Below, piece after piece: positions 1 through 5,200 of a stretch of DNA of 5,200 bases. Origin of the DNA: Phycisphaerales bacterium (GTDB lineage Bacteria > Planctomycetota > Phycisphaerae > Sedimentisphaerales > Anaerobacaceae); assembly GCA_011057845.1 (NCBI GenBank), contig DSDB01000217.1:1-5200 (forward strand), given 5' to 3'. How positions within the stretch are numbered: the stretch's first letter is position 1; every line of letters starts with the position of its first letter. The notes under the pieces are model-generated. The model did no database searches, was not told where the DNA came from, and saw only the letters and a list, made by a program, of their open reading frames with translations. A program made the translations under genes and the position numbers.

Positions 1-34
1 AGTGGTCCTGAAGGCCAGTTAGTCCGATAACCCG

Positions 35-52
35 CCCACCCCATGGGGTGGG
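35..52. repeat. Perfect 18-bp GC-rich palindrome
   Basis: CCCACCCCATGGGGTGGG reads identically on both strands. As RNA it would make a 7-bp stem with a CATG loop. No T-run follows on either strand, so it does not look like a standard intrinsic terminator. It could be a protein-binding site, a roadblock hairpin or part of a dispersed palindromic repeat. Confidence 0.6.
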
Positions 53-293
53 TCACAGCAACACCTTGACCAGTATGAATGGGCGAACCTATAGAAATGT
101 GCGAAAGATCCTTGGCGCTACCCTGCGTAGATTCGGTCATCAGCAACCCGATGACACAGGGGCAGAGCCAGGACTCGAGAGGGTCGCGCTCGGTCGATCC
201 GTGAAGCGGCCGATTCCGAATGATTCAGACGCGAATTTCACCCCGGAGAACATCCGCGAGATCATGGTCGGCATCAATGGGAAGCATCACTGA
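48..293 (+). CDS. Weak hypothetical ORF, convergent to the operon
   Basis: An 81-codon plus-strand frame with a GTG start inside the 18-bp palindrome and an alternative ATG at 75. Neither start has a visible Shine-Dalgarno. I recognise no family. The product would be basic, Arg-rich in the middle and end FTPENIREIMVGINGKHH, which looks protein-like but is too short to judge. Third codon positions are not clearly GC-enriched, unlike the operon genes. It could be a small gene, a decayed gene remnant or a chance frame; a chance frame or remnant is more likely. Confidence 0.18.
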   Translation: MGHSNTLTSMNGRTYRNVRKILGATLRRFGHQQPDDTGAEPGLERVALGRSVKRPIPNDSDANFTPENIREIMVGINGKHH

Positions 294-354
294 AAGGTCA
301 GGATGACCGTCAGCAACTTAGATAAAGCACTTACGAAATCCGCGCCAAGCGATC

Positions 355-1938
355 TCAGCCGTCGAGAATCTCTTCTGCTCGTCCTTGATCCACCTCCATG
401 ATGTGGCGAAGACCCGTAATTTCGGCCGCTTCGGGCGTCAGCGCCGCTACATCGTCGCGGGACACGTACTCGAGCGAGAACTTCCGGCAGCCGGTCATCA
501 ATTGGCGCAGGCCCTGGGCCAGTCGCTCATAGTATGTGTACAACCCAATGGCGCCTGTGGGAATCTTGTCAAACTCGCCGTTGCCCAACTCCCCGCGCAG
601 CTCGGCGGCGGTGACGAATATCTCCTCCCGGGTCGAGCCGAACCGCTCCACATAGACGGGCAGTTGATGCGCATCGATCGCCCGGCCGATGGTCTTGCCG
701 ACCATCGCCGCCGCGATGGGCCCTCGGGCCATGCCGATCAGTTTGACGTAGGGCGCCCCAAGAGCCAGTCCCTTGAAGATGAGGTCTTCAAAGGTGAATC
801 CGCCTCCGACCGCGATGGCCGGCAGGTATCGGTTCTTGTCCGCCAGCCGTTTGGCGTACGTGTAGAGAAGTGTGTGCAGGTGTACCGGCGGCACGCCCCA
901 TTCATTCATCATCCGCCAGGGGCTCATTCCGGTCCCGCCGGAGGCCCCATCGACGGTCAGCAGGTCGAGCTTGTACTTGGAAGCGAAGCTCAGCGCGCGG
1001 GCCAAGTCGGCCGGCCGATAGGCTCCGGTCTTCAGGAAGATGTACTTCGCACCGGCCCGGCGGAGTTCCTCGATTCTCCGGGCGAATGACTCCTCCGTCA
1101 CCATTCCGACGCGGGAGTGCCGCTCGAATTCCTTGAAGTTGCCGTGGCCGAACGCCTCGATGACGGCGGGGTCCGTCGGGTCCGGCAGTACGATGTAGCC
1201 TCGTTCGTGCAGGAGCTGGGCCTTCTTGAGGTCCCTGATCTTGACTTCCCCGCCGATGTTCTTGGCTCCCTGTCCCCATTTGATCTCCACGCACTCGACG
1301 CCCAGCTTCTGGATCGCATACTCCTGCACGCCCAGCCGGGTGTCCTCGACATTGGCCTGGACGATGATGGCTCCGTAGCCGTCACGCTGATACTCCTGGT
1401 ATAGACCGACGCGACGCCTCAGATCGACCGTCTCCTGTACGCGGCCGTTGGCGAGGACCGTCTCCAGATCCATTCCTGCGACGTTCTCTCCGATGGTCAG
1501 GGCGGTTCCGGCCAGGGCCGAGCCGATCGCCAGACCCTCCCAGTTGTTTTTGGCGATGTCCGTGGACCCAATCCCGGAGATCAGCCAGGGATAACGGAAC
1601 TTGATGCCCTTGTCGTGGCCGATGCGGACCTCAAGATTCACGGCCGGGAAGATCGCCTTGTCGCTGTCGGCGTCGATGCCGTGGGCGCCGACGCACGTCC
1701 CCATGATATTGAGGTGCGAGTAGTCCACCGGATACTGTTTCTCGGAAGCCGTGGTAATAACGCCGAAGGGTTGCGGATAGATCACCTCATGGCCGCGATA
1801 GGCGGACTTGCCGATTTCGCACATGCCGATGCAGCCGTCCACACAGGTGACGCACATTCCCGAGGTCGGCGTCACCGAGCCCTCGGTTCGGTTCTTCGTA
1901 AGCGTGGCGGCGGATGAGTTCACTCTCGAAAACGACAT
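355..1938 (-). CDS. Stand-alone FMN-binding glutamate synthase-like (GltB central domain) protein
   Basis: A 527-residue protein of the FMN-binding glutamate synthase family (Glu_synthase TIM barrel). Family landmarks: WGQGAKNIGGE at 221-231 (conserved lysine K226), the loop GASGGTGMSP at 331-340 (matches SGHDGGTGASP of GltB), FMN-phosphate region VGGGFTFEDL at 377-386, and RKFSLEYVSRDDVAALTPEAA at 485-505. It lacks the N-terminal Ntn glutaminase domain and the C-terminal GXGXG helix of full GltB (about 1,500 residues), and the CxxxxCP 3Fe-4S motif is replaced by a cysteine-free stretch (LIGMARGPIAAAMVGKTIG, 400-418). Instead an N-terminal motif C29-x2-C32-x3-C36-x3-C40 may bind an Fe-S cluster. 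It is the last gene of the operon, 23 nt after the Fe-S subunit gene. It probably receives electrons from the NuoF-GltD and Fe-S proteins and reduces an imine such as 2-iminoglutarate, using ammonia from elsewhere; the real substrate is unknown. Confidence 0.9.
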   Translation of the reverse strand: MSFSRVNSSAATLTKNRTEGSVTPTSGMCVTCVDGCIGMCEIGKSAYRGHEVIYPQPFGVITTASEKQYPVDYSHLNIMGTCVGAHGIDADSDKAIFPAVNLEVRIGHDKGIKFRYPWLISGIGSTDIAKNNWEGLAIGSALAGTALTIGENVAGMDLETVLANGRVQETVDLRRRVGLYQEYQRDGYGAIIVQANVEDTRLGVQEYAIQKLGVECVEIKWGQGAKNIGGEVKIRDLKKAQLLHERGYIVLPDPTDPAVIEAFGHGNFKEFERHSRVGMVTEESFARRIEELRRAGAKYIFLKTGAYRPADLARALSFASKYKLDLLTVDGASGGTGMSPWRMMNEWGVPPVHLHTLLYTYAKRLADKNRYLPAIAVGGGFTFEDLIFKGLALGAPYVKLIGMARGPIAAAMVGKTIGRAIDAHQLPVYVERFGSTREEIFVTAAELRGELGNGEFDKIPTGAIGLYTYYERLAQGLRQLMTGCRKFSLEYVSRDDVAALTPEAAEITGLRHIMEVDQGRAEEILDG

Positions 1939-1945
1939 GTCAAAG

Positions 1946-1953
1946 CACCTCCT
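1946..1953 (-). promoter_or_regulatory. Strong Shine-Dalgarno of the GltB-like gene
   Basis: AGGAGGTG on the minus strand, 7 nt before the ATG at 1938-1936, within the 23-nt gap after the Fe-S subunit gene. It fixes the start at MSFSRVN and predicts efficient translation independent of coupling to the gene before it. Confidence 0.85.
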
Positions 1954-1961
1954 GGGTTCTT

Positions 1962-2639
1962 TTATGACTTCTTGATCTCACAGGCGACACACGGGTTCAT
2001 GTAACACAGCATATCGTCGAACGGTTCCTTCTCCAGGCACGGCGGACTGAGGTTGGCGCAGCCGCCGCAGACCGCCTTCTGCGGCTCCGTATAGGTACAT
2101 CGCAGCGAGCAGGCCGGGCAGACGTAGATACACCCGCCACATTGCCGACAGACGTCCGAAGGGATGTCAAAAGGCGTCCCGATGCTGCGACTGCGGCCCC
2201 TTCCACGGAAGCCGATGGCCTTCGCCATCATCTGCTCCTCGCACATCCGGACGCAGCGGCCGCACAAGATGCACGCTTCATATTCCTGCCGGAATCGCTG
2301 CTGTGTCACTCCGTGCGCCGAGGCCAGGTCTTGCAGGGTCTTGGATTGGGGACAAGAGGCCAGCAGCAGTTCGATGATCATCTTGCGGGCGCGAACGACC
2401 CGCGACGAGGCGGTTCGCACCTGGAGTCCCTGCTCGGCCGGGTAGGTACACGAAGACACGAGTTTGGCGCTTGGGCCTTGGCCGATCTCCACGACACACA
2501 ACCGGCACGCCCCATAGGGCGTCAGCCCCTCCATGTGGCAGAGTGTGGGGATGGGAAAGCCGAGGAACTGCGCCGCTTCGAGGACGGTCGTGCCCTTTTC
2601 GACGGATGTCTCCAGCCCATTGATGGTGAGCGTAATCAT
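1962..2639 (-). CDS. HoxU/NuoG-N-terminal-like iron-sulfur electron transfer subunit with cysteine-rich tail
   Basis: Cytoplasmic electron-transfer protein of 225 residues with 21 cysteines. Residues 1-75 form a plant-type 2Fe-2S ferredoxin fold with ligands C34, C45, C48 and C64 (C-x10-C-x2-C-x15-C), as in NuoG and HoxU. Two 4Fe-4S motifs follow: C123-x2-C126-x2-C129-x3-C133 and C164-x2-C167-x2-C170-x3-C174-P. The usual His-Cys cluster motif between the ferredoxin and the 4Fe-4S domain (HxxxCxxC...C in HoxU/NuoG) is absent; only C96 remains, in LLLASCPQSKTLQDLA. After residue 174 the protein ends in a tail with eight more cysteines (177, 181, 191, 194, 201, 212, 217, 220), which could hold further clusters or a metal. 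The start codon overlaps the stop of the NuoF-GltD fusion gene (ATGA), implying translational coupling and a shared complex. No molybdopterin or hydrogenase domain is present. It most likely wires the NADH-FMN site to the other flavins or to ferredoxin. Confidence 0.9.
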   Translation of the reverse strand: MITLTINGLETSVEKGTTVLEAAQFLGFPIPTLCHMEGLTPYGACRLCVVEIGQGPSAKLVSSCTYPAEQGLQVRTASSRVVRARKMIIELLLASCPQSKTLQDLASAHGVTQQRFRQEYEACILCGRCVRMCEEQMMAKAIGFRGRGRSRSIGTPFDIPSDVCRQCGGCIYVCPACSLRCTYTEPQKAVCGGCANLSPPCLEKEPFDDMLCYMNPCVACEIKKS

Positions 2640-5200
2640 ACGTCTTGTTCTCCGTTGACGGCCGACGATGCGCACATGGCGGCGCGGTCCTGCGTGAAGG
2701 CCAGATCGCACCGCAGGCACCGCCGGGCCTCCGCGCGGGCCTGGGCCTCGGACAGCGGCATCTCGATTTCGTTGAAGTTCTTTCTTCGTTTTTTCACGGG
2801 CAAGACGGGGGGAATGGCCCTTGTTGCGTGTTCAATCTCCCGCTCGTTTACGGACGCCGGTTCAATGAATACGGAGGGCAATTTCACGCCCGGCGGTTCG
2901 GCAAGAGGCTCACCCCGCAGGTAGCGGTCGATAACGTGCGCGACCTTTTTGCCCGCGGCGATGGCGTCGATGACGGTATTCGGGCCCGTCACCAGGTCGC
3001 CGCCGGCAAAGACGCCCTCCATCGTTGTAGCCAGAGTCTTCGGATCCACCCTGACCCGACCGGATCTGTCGATCTCCAGGCCCATCGAGGCCAGAGGCTC
3101 GCTTTGCGGCCGCTCACCGATGGCGACAATCAGCGTGTCCAACGGGAGCATGAACTCGGTCCCGGGCACGGGAATCGGCCTGCGCCGCCCACTCGCATCC
3201 AGGTCGCCGAGGCGGTTTCGGATGCATTCGATGCCCACCAGGCGACCTTCTCGCGAGCAGATTCGGATGGGAGAGACCAGGGTCTCCAGCTCCACCCCCT
3301 CCCGGATGGCCGTCTCGATCTCCTCCTGCCGTACGCGGATCTTGACGGGCGAGACCAGCGTCTCAATCGTCACCCCTTCTTCCAGAGCCGCTTCGACTTC
3401 CTCTTCGTAGGCGGGCATCTCATCACGGGTGCGCCGGTAGAGAAGCGTCACCTGAGTGACATTCTTCTGACGCAGCGCCACTCGCGCCGCATCCACGGCC
3501 GAGTTACCGCCGCCGACGATCCCAACGTGGCCACGGGCCAGTTCTTCGCCTTGCAGGTTGAATGCCTTGAGGAACTGCATGGACGGGTAGATACCGGCCA
3601 CATCTTCGCCCTCGAGGTCCAGCCGCCAGCTCTCGTGGGCGCCCATCGCCAGAAAGATCGCCTTGAACCCCTGGCCGAGCAGTCCTTGGATCGTCAAATT
3701 ACGCCCGAGGACAACGCCGCACTTTACAGCGATGTTCTTGTTCATCAGTGTTGCGATCTCGCCACGGACGATCTCTCGCGGCAAGCGGTAGGCTGGCAGT
3801 GAACTAATCAACATGCCACCGGGTTCCCGCTCGGCCTCGAACACCGTCACTTTGTGTCCGAGAAGGGACAAGTCGTGCGCGGCGGCAAGCCCTGCCGGGC
3901 CCGCACCTACGATGGCCGCCTTCTTCGCTCGGCCGTTTCTTGTCGGCCTGATCTCGGGGCGATAGACGGCGGGGTCCACCCGGTCGGTCACAAACCGCTT
4001 CATGGCACGAACGGCGATGGATTCGCCTCCGCCGACGCCCAGCGTACAGCGGTGTTCACATTTGCGGTCGCAGACGCGGGCACTGACGGCCGGGAATGGA
4101 TTCGCCTGGCGGATGATCCGATACGCCTGCTCATACTGCCCCTGCTCGATGAGGGCGACATAGCGCCACGGCTCGGTATCCACCGGGCAGGCGGCCTGGC
4201 AGGGCGCCCCAACGAGGTTCCTGCAAACAAACGCATCACACCGCTTGTCCACAATGTGCCGTCGGTATTCCTCACGAAAATATCGCAGCGTGCTCAACAC
4301 CGGGTTCGGGGCGGACTGGCCCAGGCCGCACATGGTTGTGTCCTTCACGACGAGAGCCAGCTCTTCGAGCAGATCCAGATGAGCCAACGTTCCCTTGCCG
4401 AGAGTGATATCCTCGAGAATCTCATACATCCGCTGCGTGCCCTTGCGGCAGGTCAGGCACTTGCCGCACGACTCGTCCTTGAGGAAGTTCATGAAGTACT
4501 TGGCGACGTCCACCATGCACGTGTTCTCGTCCATGACGATCATGCCGCCGGACCCCATGATCGAGCCGACTTTGGCCAGGCTGTCGTAGCTGATAGGCAG
4601 GTCAAACTGTGCCGCCGGGATGCATCCGCCTGAAGGCCCGCCCGTCTGCACGGCCTTGACGCGTGTCTTGCCGATTGGTCCTCCGCCAATTTCGTAGACA
4701 ACGTCCTTGATCGGCGTCCCCAGGGGGACCTCGACAAGGCCGGTATTTCGGATCTTGCCGACCAGGGAGAATATCTTCGTGCCTGTGTTGCGCTCGATGC
4801 CGATCACCGCGAACGCTCCGGCGCCGTTGCGTATGATCAGCGGCACGTTGGCGAGTGTTTCCACGTTGTTGATGCAGGTCGGGGCGCCGAAAATACCCTT
4901 CGCAATGGGGTACGGCGGGCGTTGGCGCGGTTCGCCCATGCGCCCCTCGATGGACCGGATCAGGGCCGTCTCTTCGCCGCAGACGAAGGCCCCGGCGCCT
5001 CGTACGATGTCCACGTCAAATCGGATTGCCGCCCCGAGGATGCTGTCGCCCAGCAGGCCCATGCCGCGGGCCTGCCGCAGGGCGATCTGGCAGTGTTTGA
5101 TCGCCAGGGGATACTCGCTGCGAACATAGATGATCCCTCGCGTGGCGCCTGTGCCGGCGGCGGCGATGATCATCCCTTCGATGATGGCGTGAGGATTGCC
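2636..5200 (-). CDS. NuoF/HydB-type NADH-FMN module fused to GltD/NfnL-type FAD-NADPH oxidoreductase (5'-partial)
   Basis: Cytoplasmic flavin and iron-sulfur oxidoreductase. The frame is open to the window edge: the first visible codons read GNPHAIIEGM, a typical internal NuoF stretch, so the true start lies outside and the Met at 5173-5171 is internal. Counting that Met as residue 1: FMN/NADH-site motif GAGAFVCGEETALIRSIEG at 59-77; SLBB-like region about 125-215; N3-type 4Fe-4S ligands C236, C239, C242 and C282. A GltD-type Fe-S domain follows (C312, C317, C325, C329, C368, C372, C376). Then come the FAD Rossmann motif GAGPAG at 423-428, the NADPH motif GGGNSAVDAAR at 554-564 with YRRTRDEMPA at 579-588, and the second FAD motif GVFAGGD at 720-726. 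The C-terminus has a CLRC motif (C819, C822) and C834. NuoF normally ends soon after the N3 cysteines, so this is a true fusion. Residues 590-641 are a tandem duplication. Expected role: electron exchange between NAD(H) and NADP(H), possibly with ferredoxin. Domain calls are firm; the substrate set is inferred. Confidence 0.93.
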   Translation of the reverse strand, partial: GNPHAIIEGMIIAAAGTGATRGIIYVRSEYPLAIKHCQIALRQARGMGLLGDSILGAAIRFDVDIVRGAGAFVCGEETALIRSIEGRMGEPRQRPPYPIAKGIFGAPTCINNVETLANVPLIIRNGAGAFAVIGIERNTGTKIFSLVGKIRNTGLVEVPLGTPIKDVVYEIGGGPIGKTRVKAVQTGGPSGGCIPAAQFDLPISYDSLAKVGSIMGSGGMIVMDENTCMVDVAKYFMNFLKDESCGKCLTCRKGTQRMYEILEDITLGKGTLAHLDLLEELALVVKDTTMCGLGQSAPNPVLSTLRYFREEYRRHIVDKRCDAFVCRNLVGAPCQAACPVDTEPWRYVALIEQGQYEQAYRIIRQANPFPAVSARVCDRKCEHRCTLGVGGGESIAVRAMKRFVTDRVDPAVYRPEIRPTRNGRAKKAAIVGAGPAGLAAAHDLSLLGHKVTVFEAEREPGGMLISSLPAYRLPREIVRGEIATLMNKNIAVKCGVVLGRNLTIQGLLGQGFKAIFLAMGAHESWRLDLEGEDVAGIYPSMQFLKAFNLQGEELARGHVGIVGGGNSAVDAARVALRQKNVTQVTLLYRRTRDEMPAYEEEVEAALEEGVTIETLVSPVKIRVRQEEIETAIREGVELETLVSPIRICSREGRLVGIECIRNRLGDLDASGRRRPIPVPGTEFMLPLDTLIVAIGERPQSEPLASMGLEIDRSGRVRVDPKTLATTMEGVFAGGDLVTGPNTVIDAIAAGKKVAHVIDRYLRGEPLAEPPGVKLPSVFIEPASVNEREIEHATRAIPPVLPVKKRRKNFNEIEMPLSEAQARAEARRCLRCDLAFTQDRAAMCASSAVNGEQDV
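2649..2653 (-). promoter_or_regulatory. Ribosome binding site of the Fe-S subunit gene, inside the upstream gene
   Basis: GGAGA on the minus strand lies 9 nt before the ATG at 2639-2637. With the ATGA start-stop overlap it supports this start over an in-frame start 27 codons upstream at 2720, whose extra residues are Arg-rich and unlike the ferredoxin fold that begins at MITLTINGLE. Confidence 0.6.
3251..3406 (-). repeat. In-frame 2 x 78-nt diverged tandem duplication inside the NADPH-binding domain
   Basis: Two adjacent 78-nt units (3406-3329 and 3328-3251) encode 26-residue copies. Copy 1 starts EEEVEAALEEG and contains TIETLVSPVKI; copy 2 starts QEEIETAIREG and contains ELETLVSPIRI. By hand alignment they share 15 of 26 residues and about 50 of 78 bases without gaps. 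In ordinary GltD-like proteins one such segment links the RRxxxxMPA motif to the downstream GRxxG(I/L)xC strand, so one copy appears to be extra. The divergence argues for an old, retained duplication rather than a recent slip or assembly artefact. Confidence 0.85.

Larger units (their letters stand above)
1..354. other. Region downstream of the operon, no convincing gene
   Basis: No minus-strand gene follows the GltB-like stop codon, so this is the end of the operon unless another gene lies left of the window. It holds the palindrome at 35-52, the weak plus-strand ORF at 48-293, and small imperfect hairpins (136-155 and 296-308). I see no tRNA, rRNA or transposase in it, and no stem followed by a T-tract to mark the operon terminator. 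Confidence 0.5.

Noticed and set aside
136..155. GTCATC / GATGAC hairpin
   Set aside because: A 6-bp stem with an 8-nt loop and no T-tract; expected by chance.
296..308. GGTCA-GGA-TGACC small hairpin as operon terminator
   Set aside because: Only a 5-bp stem, followed on the minus strand by TTTCAG rather than a T-run; too weak to call.
106..355. Imperfect inverted repeat AGATC-CTTGGCGC (106-118) and its complement AGATCGCTTGGCGC (355-342)
   Set aside because: Thirteen matching bases with one inserted base, more than 200 bp apart, without duplicated flanks or a transposase; noted only in case the region is a decayed mobile element.
385..1089. Long plus-strand open frame opposite the GltB-like gene
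   Set aside because: It lies antisense to a gene with clear family motifs, and its translation shows no recognisable domain; it reflects the GC-rich codon bias of the true strand.
2640..2720. Longer N-terminus for the Fe-S subunit starting at 2720
   Set aside because: The extra 27 residues are Arg-rich and overlap the end of the fusion gene in another frame; the ATGA overlap start has a GGAGA site and begins exactly at the ferredoxin fold.
2645..3802. 385-codon plus-strand open frame opposite the NuoF-GltD fusion
   Set aside because: Antisense to well-conserved FAD and NADPH domains; no domain and no plausible start site. The repeated DGRDQ(G/R)L segments in it are only the shadow of the tandem duplication on the coding strand.

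Overview
The window holds the promoter-distal end of a minus-strand operon of redox genes. The organism is probably an anaerobic bacterium with high GC content (roughly 60% by eye) and clear Shine-Dalgarno use. The Fe-S and flavin content fits a strict anaerobe such as an anaerobic planctomycete, a Desulfobacterota member or a clostridial-type bacterium, but I cannot place it further from this sequence.

Layout, in transcription order (right to left): (1) 5200-2636, a large gene whose 5' end lies beyond the window. It fuses a NuoF/HydB-type NADH-FMN-[4Fe-4S] module to a GltD/NfnL-type FAD-NADPH module with its own Fe-S domain. (2) 2639-1962, overlapping the first by ATGA, a 225-residue Fe-S protein with 21 cysteines, related to the N-terminal part of NuoG/HoxU. 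(3) 1938-355, preceded by a near-perfect AGGAGGTG ribosome binding site, a 527-residue stand-alone FMN domain of the glutamate synthase large subunit. It has no glutaminase domain, no GXGXG domain and no canonical 3Fe-4S motif, but carries its own N-terminal four-cysteine motif. (4) 1-354, the region downstream of the operon, with a perfect 18-bp palindrome and a weak plus-strand ORF that may not be a gene.

From known family functions, genes 1 and 2 should exchange electrons between NAD(H) (FMN site), NADP(H) (FAD site) and probably ferredoxin through a chain of Fe-S clusters. This recalls HydBC/NuoEFG cores joined to an Nfn-like subunit, as in Sporomusa-type (Stn) transhydrogenases. Gene 3 adds a second flavin active site of glutamate-synthase type. 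The combination suggests a multi-flavin complex that either feeds a glutamate-synthase-like reaction or uses the GltB-like protein for another amino-acid or imine substrate. That role is an inference; the domain calls are well supported. The fusion protein also contains a diverged in-frame tandem duplication of 26 residues inside its NADPH-binding domain.
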